Counted from the first letter of the stretch, positions 17,180 to 26,165 are shown. The stretch is 64,000 nucleotides of DNA from Pedobacter sp. KBS0701 (GCF_005938645.2 NZ_CP042171.1:5828001-5892000), one strand, 5' to 3'. Made by a program: numbers and translations. The notes: generated by a model not told the origin, from the sequence alone.

Positions 17180-17821
17180 CTAGATGATAATCAGGTTGTT
17201 TTTGATGCCATATACCACTAATCCGGTGCGCGACTTAATATTTAGTTTGGCAAAAAGAGATTCCCTATAGTTGTCAACTGTGCGGGGGCTAACATTCATG
17301 AGGTCAGCAATTTCCTTATAGGTAAGCTCAGTACTGCAATGTTGCAGAAACGTAAGCTCTCTTTCAGAAAATGTTGGTTTAATACTATTGTCTTTTAAAG
17401 CCACCAAAAGCCTGCCCGATACAAGCTCATTTACATAGAACCCTTTGTCTACAGTTACTTTAATGGCCGTTAATAAATCAGATGGTGTAGATTCTTTCAG
17501 CATATAACCTCCGGCACCAGCTTTGAGCATTCCAATTATTGCTTTTTCATCTTCAAGCATGCTTAGTGCAAGTATATGAATATTAGGATGGTTGGCTTTA
17601 ACCCATTTGGTGGCAGCAAAACCATCCATTACTGGCATGTTAATATCCATTAAAATAAGCTGAACTTCAGGGTGCTGATTAATTTTAGTTTGAAGATCGA
17701 TTCCGTTAATAGCTTCGAACATGACTTCTATATCTTCAAATTCTGCTAATAAACTAGCTAGTCCGGAGCGGAAAAGGGTGTGATCATCAACAATTGCAAT
17801 AGAGATACTTTGGTTCTGCAT
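17180..17821 (-). CDS. NarL/FixJ-type response regulator
   Basis: Two-domain transcription factor phosphorylated by the histidine kinase encoded 2 bp upstream. The 213-residue product has a receiver domain (about 5-125) with phospho-acceptor Asp59 in LILMDINMPVMDG, the acidic pair VDD near 11-13 and the conserved Lys in MLKES. The C-terminal LuxR-type HTH (about 145-208) includes SERELTFLQHCSTELTYKEI and SPRTVDNYRESLF. It is the last gene of a four-gene operon. Confidence 0.95.
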   Translation of the reverse strand: MQNQSISIAIVDDHTLFRSGLASLLAEFEDIEVMFEAINGIDLQTKINQHPEVQLILMDINMPVMDGFAATKWVKANHPNIHILALSMLEDEKAIIGMLKAGAGGYMLKESTPSDLLTAIKVTVDKGFYVNELVSGRLLVALKDNSIKPTFSERELTFLQHCSTELTYKEIADLMNVSPRTVDNYRESLFAKLNIKSRTGLVVYGIKNNLIII

Positions 17822-17823
17822 AA

Positions 17824-18615
17824 TTAGGGGTAGGGGATTTCAATTGAAATAGATGTGCCTTCGCCAGGAGCCGAATTTAGTGCTAATTTTCCATTGATCA
17901 TCTCAATTCTTTTATAAATAGAATTAAGCCCCATTCCCGATTTTTTAGTTTTAACGATATCCGGGTCAAAGCCTATACCATTCTCGGCCACCCTTAAATG
18001 TAAAGTATTATGCTCAAGATAAGAATCGATCTGTATACGTTCTGCCTGAGCATGTTTTATAATATTATTGATGATTTCCTGCAATAAACGAAGAATGATC
18101 AGGTCCTTATCAGGAGATGTGATCCTCAGATCTACCAATTGGTTATTAACTTTTAGTTCATACGTTCCTGCCTTATTAAGCCAGTTAATTTCCTGATCTA
18201 TCGCATGGCCAATACCATTTTCTACCAGTTGCTCTCCATGTAAAAGCTTGGCCAGCTCCCTCAATTCTTTAATGGATTTATTAACAAGTGTTAATGAATT
18301 ATCAATTTTTTTTATGGCTTTTTCCTTATCGTTTAAATTTACAGAGTTTAAGGTGAGTGTGGTAAGACTGAGCAACTGGCCAACATTATCATGTAATTCT
18401 GTAGCTATACTTTGCATCGTTTGATCTTGTACTTCAACCCTGGCTTGAAGCATTTCAGACTCAAATTTTTGCTGCATATTCTGCTTTTCCAGAAAATGGT
18501 TCTTTTTGTGCCGGTTGTATAATCGGATATAAAGTAGTAGAAATATTGGCATCAAAAGAAAAACAAATGATGCCAGTATTATTAGGGACATGTTTTCCGT
18601 TGACGAGCTCTGCAT
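17824..18615 (-). CDS. Sensor histidine kinase (HisKA_3, NarX/DegS-like)
   Basis: Membrane-anchored kinase paired with the NarL-type regulator. The start at 18615 (MQSSSTENMSLIIL) is chosen; 18591 (MSLIIL) is equally possible, and both overlap the upstream gene. One membrane helix (about 9-32) is followed by a coiled coil (about 35-65). The dimerisation/phospho-acceptor motif is IATELHDNVGQLLSLT and the HATPase domain has the DNA-box equivalents NNIIKHAQA and GIGFD with GMGLNSIYKR. There is no extracytoplasmic sensor domain, so input probably comes from a partner such as the membrane protein upstream. Confidence 0.92.
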   Translation of the reverse strand: MQSSSTENMSLIILASFVFLLMPIFLLLYIRLYNRHKKNHFLEKQNMQQKFESEMLQARVEVQDQTMQSIATELHDNVGQLLSLTTLTLNSVNLNDKEKAIKKIDNSLTLVNKSIKELRELAKLLHGEQLVENGIGHAIDQEINWLNKAGTYELKVNNQLVDLRITSPDKDLIILRLLQEIINNIIKHAQAERIQIDSYLEHNTLHLRVAENGIGFDPDIVKTKKSGMGLNSIYKRIEMINGKLALNSAPGEGTSISIEIPYP

Positions 18616-19277
18616 ATAAATGAATAGGCCCAAAAGCCATATAAAAAAAGATTTAGTGTTGTATAGATTATTACCCGGGTGTTATATTTTCCTAAGAATT
18701 TTTGCTGAATAATATCATCAAAAAAATTGGCAAGTGTACTTCCAAAATAGAATATTAATGTTCCGCCGACCCACCAAAATGCAGGGTGAAACTTTAAATC
18801 AATATAATTTTCGTCTTTGAGCAACAAATAAAAATATAATAGGCCATAGATTACAAAAACCACAGAAGCTATACTTATTGTAAAAGCATTGTAAATGTTT
18901 ATACCATACATAAGAGTAAATATTGTATATATTATGATTGTTGCTACATACGCTGCAGTTAACCAGTACTTTATATTTGCGTATTGTTTTATAAAAGTAA
19001 AAAAGCCATAAGTGATGAAAGAAACCTCAAATATTGTATAAATATTGTAAACACATAAATTCGTATGATAGGTTATAGCAAAATACCTTCCAACTATTTC
19101 GGTCAACATTACTATGGCCATATAGCATATCGTTATTAGCCAAAATGTTGATTTGTCCTTGGCTAAAAAGTATATTGCACAAATAAGGCACAGCAGTTCT
19201 GCATATGAACTGCTGGTTGGGAGAATAAATTTTAAGCTATTTAATATATCAAAATGCGTGGCGGTTTTCGCTGTCAT
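18582..19277 (-). CDS. Polytopic membrane protein of a two-component operon, unknown function
   Basis: 231 residues with about seven hydrophobic spans (near 27-42, 45-65, 75-97, 103-123, 128-152, 165-185 and 205-223) and short loops. I know no catalytic motif in it. It overlaps the kinase gene downstream and follows the 151-residue gene by 4 bp, so it is co-transcribed with the signalling pair. Because the kinase lacks its own sensor domain, a sensing role for this protein is a fair inference. Confidence 0.75.
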   Translation of the reverse strand: MTAKTATHFDILNSLKFILPTSSSYAELLCLICAIYFLAKDKSTFWLITICYMAIVMLTEIVGRYFAITYHTNLCVYNIYTIFEVSFITYGFFTFIKQYANIKYWLTAAYVATIIIYTIFTLMYGINIYNAFTISIASVVFVIYGLLYFYLLLKDENYIDLKFHPAFWWVGGTLIFYFGSTLANFFDDIIQQKFLGKYNTRVIIYTTLNLFLYGFWAYSFICRARQRKTCP

Positions 19278-19281
19278 CTAT

Positions 19282-19737
19282 TTAATCATACATTAATGGG
19301 CTTTTGTCATCACAAACTTGCGGACATAGTGAGGATCTGTTATAAGGATCAGTAGGTGCCGGAACAGGTCCTCCATAGATATCGTCATTATCTATAAAAT
19401 AATCTACTCGGGGCTTGCCATCAATTATTTTGGTTACCACAAGAAGTAATGTGTTCATTTCAGCATAATTAGCAGGGATTTTATCACCATATTCAAGTTT
19501 GTTGATCTGATCAATGATATCATCAGTATACCTTCCAAAATATATTCTAACGCCATCCCCTCCAAATTCTTCTAATTTTTTTGTTAATGAAGTAATTTGT
19601 TCTGCAGGAAACCAGGCTGCTTCGGTAAAAGTACCTTTTTCTGCGTTTTGGCTTTTGCGGAAAGCTGCCGTCATTTGGCTGGCAATACCTACAGGTATTG
19701 TATTTGTTGTACTGTTTTTAGCGTCTTTTTCGAACAT
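19282..19737 (-). CDS. Hypothetical protein, first gene of the two-component operon
   Basis: 151 residues, soluble, with no signal peptide. It reads like a compact alpha/beta protein with FGGDGVRIYFGRY and LLLVVTKIIDGKPRVDYF, and ends with a Cys-containing tail (SSLCPQVCDDKSPLMYD). I do not recognise the family. Position (4 bp before the membrane protein) ties it to the signalling operon, so it may be an accessory input or a regulated product. Confidence 0.7.
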   Translation of the reverse strand: MFEKDAKNSTTNTIPVGIASQMTAAFRKSQNAEKGTFTEAAWFPAEQITSLTKKLEEFGGDGVRIYFGRYTDDIIDQINKLEYGDKIPANYAEMNTLLLVVTKIIDGKPRVDYFIDNDDIYGGPVPAPTDPYNRSSLCPQVCDDKSPLMYD

Positions 19738-20239
19738 TATTTGATTGATAAATTAAGAAACTAAATTATGCATTTTTGTTTATTTGGCGCTAAACAATTG
19801 ATTTAAGTCTATATAATTAGTAAAGTCTTAACTTATAAAAGTTACATTGATAAAAAAATAGTTCGCAAAGCTGAGAACTCTTTTTTTTAAAAATAGAGAT
19901 ACCGGAACTCTTATCGGGTGAATACATACAGCCTAGTGCCTAAATAATCATTTTAAGGAATTTGAAAGTGAAAATGTCCTTATCATATTTTGACATATAT
20001 AATTGAATTTAACAATCCAAAATACCGTAAAAATACCCTTCAATTTAGGGTGTTTTGCATTAACATCAAATTGCGCCCTACCACTATTTTTGGTATGCAA
20101 TAACAGCTGAATATTTGTAATTGTAAAAATAAATACTGTCTATCCCATGAAAACAAACATTTTGGACTTATGTCAAAATAAGTCTTTTTTTTAATAAAGC
20201 TTTGATTATTGGCAACATTCACCACTAAATTCTCTCAAA
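19738..20239. other. 502-bp AT-rich spacer with a candidate small transcript
   Basis: Divergent region between the signalling operon and the solo LuxR gene. It contains a -7-like TATTTTTG (20085-20092, no convincing TTG), a 15-codon frame at 20147-20194 and an intrinsic terminator at 20165-20192. The minus-strand 61-codon frame at 20040-20225 has no support. Confidence 0.5.
20165..20192 (+). terminator. Intrinsic terminator inside the leader of the LuxR-type gene
   Basis: GACTTAT (20165-20171) and ATAAGTC (20178-20184) form a 7-bp stem with a 6-nt loop and eight T. It lies on the plus strand 48 bp before the LuxR-type gene with no plus-strand gene upstream. It overlaps the end of a 15-codon frame (MKTNILDLCQNKSFF) whose stop falls at the end of the T-run. 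Confidence 0.6.
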
Positions 20240-20470
20240 ATGATAAATAATATCCTATTGCAGGAAAATCATAGTTCGATTAGCGAAAGGGAAGTTGAAA
20301 TTGTACACCTGTTATCAATGGGCTACAATAGTAAAGAAATTGGGTCAATGCTTTTTATTAGCGAGCACACGGTTAATACCCACCGAAGAAATATGGTAAG
20401 AAAGCTCGATCTTAAAAATTCTTATCAATTAATTGTCTGGGCATTCAAAGAAAAAATATTATCTCTATAA
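20240..20470 (+). CDS. Stand-alone LuxR/GerE-type HTH protein
   Basis: 76 residues consisting almost only of a LuxR-type HTH: SISEREVEIVHLLSMGYNSK then EIGSMLFISEHTVNTHRRNM. There is no receiver or sensor domain, and the upstream DNA does not encode one in any frame, so it is a genuine solo HTH protein and not a truncation. Small proteins of this type occur in Bacteroidota and probably bind DNA as dimers. Target genes are unknown. A terminator hairpin in its leader suggests conditional expression. Confidence 0.85.
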   Translation: MINNILLQENHSSISEREVEIVHLLSMGYNSKEIGSMLFISEHTVNTHRRNMVRKLDLKNSYQLIVWAFKEKILSL

Positions 20471-20507
20471 GAGTAAAAGATACATATAACCTCTCAGTCT
20501 AAACAAC

Positions 20508-20548
20508 AAAGCCTGCTATTTGATACTAAAGTCAAATTAGCAGGCTTT
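20508..20548. terminator. Bidirectional intrinsic terminator
   Basis: AAAGCCTGCTA (20508-20518) pairs with TAGCAGGCTTT (20538-20548), extended inside by TTTGA/TCAAA. T-rich sequence follows on both strands. It serves the LuxR-type gene and the convergent ABC exporter operon. Confidence 0.85.
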
Positions 20549-20616
20549 TCTTTGTAGGTATGTTTTTATTTGTGTAATTAATTTATTCTTGAATTCTGTT
20601 GGTGATTTAAGGGAGA

Positions 20617-21414
20617 TTACTTTATGCTCTTTTTGGTTACGATAAAATAACCAATGATGAAAAGAACCGAAGCATAAATCAAACTTGTCCATATTTCTTG
20701 CGTAAAACCAGGGAAAGCTAACGGATCAGCACCTTTTTTTACTTTCGTTATTCTTAAAGCCAGCGTTGGCAAAGAATAGGGAATAAGGTAAGCGTATTTC
20801 CAGCCTACGTTTGCCGTAATAATGCCCATGATGGTGCCAACAAAGCCAATACCCATGGGTTTAAGGAAATCGCTCCATAATAAACTTAATATAAACTGCA
20901 GGGATAAAATGCCTAGAGAAGCTAAAAATAATTTAACGTAGGAGTTAATCAGAATATTTAGTGGGTTATATTGATTAAAATTAAACTTAGGAACCAATAC
21001 CTGTAATAAATGGCCAAAGGCATAGGTAAGTGTAGCAAATAAGAGCAGGCAGATAAATATTAACAATATAGCATACAGGTATTTTGCAGTATAAATTGAA
21101 AATTTATTTAAGGGTTGGGCAAATAACATTTTCCAGGTGTCGTTCTTGTGTTCGATGTTATTGACCGAAAAGGCCATAAATATGACATAGAAGGGCATTA
21201 TTAAGAATCCCATTACACCGAGTGCTGCGCCACTGTAATGAGCCCATAAGAGCATTGGAGGATAATGGTTGGCGATAATTTTCTCTGCATCGGAATAAAA
21301 ACCAAAACTGATTAACCCGCAAATAATAACGGGTAATAATATAGCTGCCCAAAAGGCCAGGGTTTTTCTGGATTTGTAAAATTCTGATACTAAGGAAATA
21401 TAAAGAGCGTGCAT
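20617..21414 (-). CDS. ABC-2-type exporter permease
   Basis: Inner-membrane half of an ABC exporter. The 265-residue product has six hydrophobic spans (about 18-38, 55-85, 107-135, 160-182, 188-212 and 238-258) and the N-terminal pattern LVSEFYKSRKTLAFWAAIL seen in lantibiotic-immunity/BcrB-like permeases. It follows the ATPase gene by 1 bp. Function could be peptide-antibiotic resistance or lipid/peptide export; the substrate cannot be read. Confidence 0.88.
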   Translation of the reverse strand: MHALYISLVSEFYKSRKTLAFWAAILLPVIICGLISFGFYSDAEKIIANHYPPMLLWAHYSGAALGVMGFLIMPFYVIFMAFSVNNIEHKNDTWKMLFAQPLNKFSIYTAKYLYAILLIFICLLLFATLTYAFGHLLQVLVPKFNFNQYNPLNILINSYVKLFLASLGILSLQFILSLLWSDFLKPMGIGFVGTIMGIITANVGWKYAYLIPYSLPTLALRITKVKKGADPLAFPGFTQEIWTSLIYASVLFIIGYFIVTKKSIK

Positions 21415-21415
21415 G

Positions 21416-22324
21416 TTAATTGGTTTTAGTAATATCCAGGAATAAATTTTCGAGATCTTTTCGTTGCTGATAAAGACTGCTCACCGTAAAACCATTTTGG
21501 ATCAGTAATGTATTTAGTTCTCCACTTTTTTGCGAAGAAGCAAATGGTATAGTAATTATCTTATCGGTTTTTGATACGATTTCATATCCCTGTTTTACTA
21601 ATAAGGCACTTGCATTTTCAATATTGTCAACCTGGATTTCGAGCATGGGTTTGCTCAATAAATGAAGTTCTCCAATCGTACCCTGAAATAATAATTGGCC
21701 TTTATTTATAATGCCAACATGGGTTGCTGTTCTTTCTATTTCTGCCAATAAGTGGCTTGAAACCAATATTGTTTTTTGGTGTTTTGTGGCTAAATCGATC
21801 ATAAGGTTCCGAATCTCGATAATCCCATTTGGATCTAAGCCATTGGTAGGCTCATCCAATAGAAGTAATTCCGGATCTGAAATTAGTGCCTGCGCAATGC
21901 CAAGCCTTTGTTTCATGCCTAACGAATATTTGTTGGCTTTTTTATTTGCTGCTTCTGCCAGGCCCACCAGCGACAGCATTTCATCAGCTTTTGATTTTTT
22001 AATGCCTAACAAGATACAACGGTTAACCAGATTTTCTTTTCCTGTTAAGTGACCATAAATGGCTGGTTGTTCTACTAAAGCACCTATGCGTTTAAGAATC
22101 GCTATACGATTATTGTTTATTTCCTTGCCAAATATAAAAACCTGATCGGATGGCGACTTCAGCAGGTTCAGCAGGATTTTTATAGTGGTTGTTTTGCCAG
22201 CCCCATTCGGGCCTAAAAAACCATATATGCTCCCTTTCGGGACTTGTAAGGATAAATCTTTTACTATGGCCTGGTTGCCGAAGTTAAAGTTTAGACCTAC
22301 GGTTTCGATAGCGTAATTACCCAT
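21416..22324 (-). CDS. ABC transporter ATPase (BcrA/CcmA type)
   Basis: Energises the adjacent ABC-2 permease. The 302-residue product has Walker A GPNGAGKTT (about 38-46), the Q-loop region GALVEQPAIYGHLTGKEN, signature YSLGMKQRLG, Walker B LLLLDEPTNGLDP and the H-loop in ILVSSHLL. A C-terminal extension of about 80 residues is typical of the BcrA/drug-resistance subfamily. It lies 5 bp after a small membrane-peptide gene. Confidence 0.95.
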   Translation of the reverse strand: MGNYAIETVGLNFNFGNQAIVKDLSLQVPKGSIYGFLGPNGAGKTTTIKILLNLLKSPSDQVFIFGKEINNNRIAILKRIGALVEQPAIYGHLTGKENLVNRCILLGIKKSKADEMLSLVGLAEAANKKANKYSLGMKQRLGIAQALISDPELLLLDEPTNGLDPNGIIEIRNLMIDLATKHQKTILVSSHLLAEIERTATHVGIINKGQLLFQGTIGELHLLSKPMLEIQVDNIENASALLVKQGYEIVSKTDKIITIPFASSQKSGELNTLLIQNGFTVSSLYQQRKDLENLFLDITKTN

Positions 22325-22329
22325 TATTC

Positions 22330-22500
22330 CTATTTGAAAATGGCAGTTGCCTGTTTCACAACAGAACCAGATGGTTTTGTTGTTTTTACAGCTATTTCTG
22401 CATCATTCTGATTGGTGTTAACGGTAAGCGTTAAAATAATCATCATAAATACAGGTAATAATAAAAGTAAAAATGGCGATGTGTTTGCTAACTTTTTCAT
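22330..22500 (-). CDS. Small single-span membrane protein preceding the ABC exporter
   Basis: 56 residues from the ATG at 22500: MKKLANTSPFLLLLLPVFMM opens a membrane helix, and a polar tail rich in Thr/Lys follows. An in-frame start at 22611 would give 93 residues, but the added part overlaps a 9-bp inverted repeat (22537-22545 with 22568-22576) and looks like leader. The gene sits 5 bp before the ATPase. I do not recognise a family; a small subunit or export-related peptide is inference. Confidence 0.55.
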   Translation of the reverse strand: MKKLANTSPFLLLLLPVFMMIILTLTVNTNQNDAEIAVKTTKPSGSVVKQATAIFK

Positions 22501-22849
22501 GATCGATAGTTTTATTTGAGAGGTTGAGAAAAGACCATCAGTAATTACTGTTTGATTTTTTAAGTTGATTACTGATGATGTTTTCATTTTGTTTTCGTTT
22601 TGATGATTCAAAGAAACTCAAGAAAAATAACCTGCTAAAATCTATTATACCAAGTGTTCAAGATTCTAGATCAACAGACATTTTTGGCGTTTGTCGATAA
22701 AATTTGCCTATTGGGCCGTTGGTAGAAAAAAAAAGCCCGTTGGTAGATTGTGTAAGTAAATCGATAAAACTTTATTTATTTTGGATGCATGAAAAAAGCG
22801 GTTCTAAAATATATATGGGCAGCTGTTATTTCTGGTAAAACAATTTGTA

Positions 22850-23875
22850 ATGAAAGAAGGTAAGGGAGCTTTAATATTGCACAGTATTTTCTGGGCAACT
22901 ATATTAATAGGTGCAGTTGTTATCGTGATAACAACTGGCTCTGGAATAACGCTGAAGCGGGAGTTCATCTCATTTGGTGTATTTGGAATCCTAAATGTTT
23001 CACTTTTCTACATCAACTACATTTTTTTAATTCCTGAACTCATTAAGAGAAGAAAAAAGTATTGGCTTTATGTTTTTGCTTTTTTTCTGATGATTGCAGT
23101 TTTTGCCTTAATTAAGACAGTTGTTGCAGTTTTATATCCATCAGATATGATGATGGTGAGAGGTGGAAAGGCAGAATATAATGTGAATGAATATTTTGCA
23201 GGTAAAGCTTTTGTTGGCGGCTTTTTTATGATCAGTAGCTGTATTATCAAGTTTACTATTGATTGGTTTGGAAGCGAAAGGATTCAGCGTAATTTAGAAA
23301 GTGAGCGTCGCGAAATGGAACTTCAGTTTTTAAAATCGCAGTTAAACCCTCATTTTCTTTTTAATTCGCTTAACAATATCTATTCGCTGGCTTATCAGAA
23401 ATCAGATAAAACAGCCGATGCCATTATGAAGCTCTCAGAAATTATGCGCTACATGATTTACGAAAGCAACACGCCAACCGTAGCGTTAAGTAAGGAGGTA
23501 GATTATTTAACCAGTTATATCGAACTGCAAAAAATTAGGTTTAAAGATGGGGCCTATATAGAGCTTACCTTAAACGGCGAAATTGATAATCAAAAAATTG
23601 TTCCTCTAATGTTGATTTCGTTTGTAGAAAATGCATTTAAGCATGGCGTAGTAACTGATCCTGCAGAACCAGTTAAAATCAATATCATTGCCAATCAGAA
23701 AATTTTGCATTTTAGTGTAGTGAATAAAAAGAACCAGCAGAATAAAGATGCACAGGGAGGAGTTGGTTTAACCAATGTAGAACGGCGGTTACAATTGGTT
23801 TATCCTGATAGATATAAATTAAATGTTGTAAATTCGGCTACTCATTATACCTGTGAACTGATGATTGACATATAA
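22850..23875 (+). CDS. LytS-type sensor histidine kinase
   Basis: Membrane histidine kinase of the His_kinase (PF06580) class, paired with the LytTR regulator 55 bp downstream. The 341-residue product has four hydrophobic spans (about 9-30, 40-62, 71-95 and 118-140). The kinase motif is LKSQLNPHFLFNSLNNIYSL with phospho-acceptor His168, followed by MRYMIYES, the N-box FVENAFKHGV and the G-box GGVGLTNVERRL. The start is an ATG within a longer transcript that also holds a 24-codon frame at 22789-22863. It is divergent from the ABC exporter operon, which it may control. Confidence 0.93.
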   Translation: MKEGKGALILHSIFWATILIGAVVIVITTGSGITLKREFISFGVFGILNVSLFYINYIFLIPELIKRRKKYWLYVFAFFLMIAVFALIKTVVAVLYPSDMMMVRGGKAEYNVNEYFAGKAFVGGFFMISSCIIKFTIDWFGSERIQRNLESERREMELQFLKSQLNPHFLFNSLNNIYSLAYQKSDKTADAIMKLSEIMRYMIYESNTPTVALSKEVDYLTSYIELQKIRFKDGAYIELTLNGEIDNQKIVPLMLISFVENAFKHGVVTDPAEPVKINIIANQKILHFSVVNKKNQQNKDAQGGVGLTNVERRLQLVYPDRYKLNVVNSATHYTCELMIDI

Positions 23876-23930
23876 TCCGATAACTAACCATAAACCGGAT
23901 AATAAATCATTAATTAAATAATAACCTAAA

Positions 23931-24680
23931 ATGAACTTAAACTGTATTGTTGTTGATGATGAGCCTCTAGCGCTTGATATTTTACAGGATTATATATCTA
24001 AAGTACCTTTTTTAACTATGGTTAAAAGATGCGAAAATCCTATTGAAGCTTTGCAGATTGTTCAGGGCGGAGGGATTGATCTTGTGTTTTTAGATATTCA
24101 GATGCCTGAGTTAACCGGAATCCAGTTTTTAAAAATTGCCGGCAATAAATGCCACTACATATTAACTACCGCTTACCCGCAGTACGCTTTAGAAAGTTAC
24201 GACCTGAATGTTTCTGATTACCTGTTAAAGCCAATTGCATTCGACCGTTTTTATAAAGCGGTAGAAAAAGTTCACAATCAGGTAAAGCCGGTTGAAACGC
24301 CTGCCAGTGTGGCCCAGCCGATTATTACGCCAGCACCATTTTCAGGTGCACCAAACCCGGTTCAGGATTATATTTTTGTAAAAACGGAACATAAGATTCA
24401 AAAAATCTATCTGCACGATATTTTATTCATAGAAGGCTTAAAAGATTACATTTCGATATTTACAAAGGACGAACGTGTAATTACGCTTCAGAGCATGAAG
24501 AAGATGGAAGAAGCTTTGCCTCAAAGTCAGTTTATCCGGGTGCATAAATCTTATATTGTGGCGGTTGATAAGATTGAAAGTATTGAGCGTAGCCGCATTA
24601 CCATTAACCAAAAAATTATCCCGGTTGGAGATACTTACCGCGATGAATTTTTCAGGGTGATTGGGAACAAAAATATTTAG
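23931..24680 (+). CDS. LytTR-type response regulator
   Basis: Two-domain regulator for the LytS-type kinase. The 249-residue product has a receiver domain (about 3-120) with Asp55 in LVFLDIQMPELTG and VDDEP near the N-terminus. A linker rich in Pro/Ala (about 122-142) leads to a LytTR DNA-binding domain (about 145-249, with IFVKTEHKIQKIYLHDILFI and RVHKSYIVAVDKIESI). It is the last gene of the pair. Confidence 0.95.
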   Translation: MNLNCIVVDDEPLALDILQDYISKVPFLTMVKRCENPIEALQIVQGGGIDLVFLDIQMPELTGIQFLKIAGNKCHYILTTAYPQYALESYDLNVSDYLLKPIAFDRFYKAVEKVHNQVKPVETPASVAQPIITPAPFSGAPNPVQDYIFVKTEHKIQKIYLHDILFIEGLKDYISIFTKDERVITLQSMKKMEEALPQSQFIRVHKSYIVAVDKIESIERSRITINQKIIPVGDTYRDEFFRVIGNKNI

Positions 24681-24776
24681 AGCGATTGGCTTTAGGCGTC
24701 TAGCGCTTGACCGGTTAACCACTGTGTTGCGACGAATTTCACAGAAACAACGAATATTTTACGAGAATCTGTTTAG

Positions 24777-24858
24777 ATAGATCTCTCCATTTCGCTGCGC
24801 TATAGTCGAGATGACGACCGTTCTATGGAATTCTATCTATGGTAGCGGAGTCGAAGAA
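24777..24858. repeat. Interspersed repeat copy
   Basis: ATAGATCTCTCCATTTCGCT to GATGAC (24777-24815) matches copies at 7511 and 39283. The following 40 bp (to AGTCGAAGAA) also resemble 7551-7590. It lies between the LytTR gene and plsC. Confidence 0.65.
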
Positions 24859-24880
24859 TACTTAAGGTGATTAATTAAAA

Positions 24881-25639
24881 TTACAAACTAGCAGGCTGCG
24901 GCATCGGCTGACCTAGAACTTTCCTGATCTCGTTTTCTACTTCCAAAGTAATATCATTTGCAGTTTTTGCGCCAGGTTCTATTGGCTTTAAAACCGTCCA
25001 TTTTAAGGCATTTCCTGTGGTTAACGGAAACATACCAAAGCGGACAATTTTCCACGAATTTTCTATGGCCACCGGAACCACTAAAGCATTAGGTACAACT
25101 TTTAATATGGTAGCAATACCGCCAAATTGGAAAGTTTTTAACTGACCATCTTTTGCCCGGGTTCCCTCCGGGAAAATAACAGTACTCCAGTTATTCTCTT
25201 TCATTCTGCGGCCAAGCTTGATGATTTCAGAGATGGCCTGTTTGTTGTCTTTCCTGTTGATGTTTGCACCGCCACCTAAACGCAGGTTAATGGATATTGA
25301 CGGAATGCCTTTGGTAAGCTCAATTTTAGAGATGAATTTTGCACTGTGTTTTCTTAAAAACCAAATTAACGAAGGGATATCGTACATGCTCTGGTGGTTC
25401 GCGGCAAATATAATTGGTCTATCTGTTGGTAAATCGTATTCATTTTTAAAACTGATTGAATTGAATAAAAAGACCTGGCAGTAGGTTAGGAAAAAGTTAA
25501 GGATATCTACCGAAACTTTATGCGCTTTATAGCCAAAAAGCTTAAAACAAAGCCATTGTATAGGGTGGAATATACAAAGGGTTAAACCAAAGAAAATATA
25601 AAAAACAGGGCTTAAAATATAGCCGAAAAGCTTGCTCAT
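24881..25639 (-). CDS. 1-acyl-sn-glycerol-3-phosphate acyltransferase (PlsC family)
   Basis: Membrane-associated acyltransferase making phosphatidic acid for phospholipid synthesis. The 252-residue product has an N-terminal membrane segment (about 8-32). Block I is NHQSMYDIP with His82 and Asp87 (HxxxxD), block II is around GGANINRKDN and block III is FPEGTRAKDG. The length is normal. The enzyme class is certain; the exact acyl acceptor is assumed from the family. Confidence 0.92.
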   Translation of the reverse strand: MSKLFGYILSPVFYIFFGLTLCIFHPIQWLCFKLFGYKAHKVSVDILNFFLTYCQVFLFNSISFKNEYDLPTDRPIIFAANHQSMYDIPSLIWFLRKHSAKFISKIELTKGIPSISINLRLGGGANINRKDNKQAISEIIKLGRRMKENNWSTVIFPEGTRAKDGQLKTFQFGGIATILKVVPNALVVPVAIENSWKIVRFGMFPLTTGNALKWTVLKPIEPGAKTANDITLEVENEIRKVLGQPMPQPASL

Positions 25640-25675
25640 CTGGTTGATTTAATAGAGGGCAAAGATAATAATAAA

Positions 25676-26137
25676 TTATTCTGGTTCTTTGAAGATGTAT
25701 CTTTCTTCGTATTCAATCTCAAACGTTTTTAAGAAACGGGTGTACTCCTGTAAAAAGTTCTCCTTTTTATGGTGCTGTTCCTGATTTTGAATGTATTGGA
25801 TGACCTGTTGAATATGGCTTTTCGAATATGAAAATGCACCATAACCTTCTTGCCAGGCAAATTTTGTTTTACAAAATCGCTGGTCATTAATCCATTTAGA
25901 ACTTTCTGTCTTTACATTTTGAATCAGGCTAGAAATAGACTGATGTGGCCGCATACCAATAAAAATGTGAATATGATCGGGCATACAATTAGTCTGTATC
26001 ATTTTATGGTTATTTGCCTGAAATATTCCTGTGAGATATTTTAATAGCCTTTCTTTCCATTCCAGATGAATTAATGAAGCACGAAATTTAACTGCAAAAA
26101 CAAACTGAATGTGTAATTGGGTATAGGTATTTGGCAT
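25676..26137 (-). CDS. Solitary IS200-like Y1 transposase (REP-associated type)
   Basis: HUH-family single-strand transposase. The 153-residue product has the HUH pair in CMPDHIHIFIG (His55 and His57), the catalytic Tyr in QVIQYIQNQEQHHK (Tyr115), and WQEGYGAFSYS, a motif of this transposase group. It is full length with no accessory tnpB and no obvious IS200 ends. Directly upstream (26166-26533) is a cluster of small palindromes. That arrangement fits the RAYT/REP relation, in which the enzyme is thought to spread the palindromes rather than itself. Confidence 0.9.
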   Translation of the reverse strand: MPNTYTQLHIQFVFAVKFRASLIHLEWKERLLKYLTGIFQANNHKMIQTNCMPDHIHIFIGMRPHQSISSLIQNVKTESSKWINDQRFCKTKFAWQEGYGAFSYSKSHIQQVIQYIQNQEQHHKKENFLQEYTRFLKTFEIEYEERYIFKEPE

Positions 26138-26165
26138 AGCGTTCTAAATTTAAATCATAATCAAA

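Noticed and set aside
20040..20225. 61-codon minus-strand frame upstream of the LuxR-type gene
   Set aside because: It is antisense to the leader with the terminator and has low-complexity, AT-driven composition.
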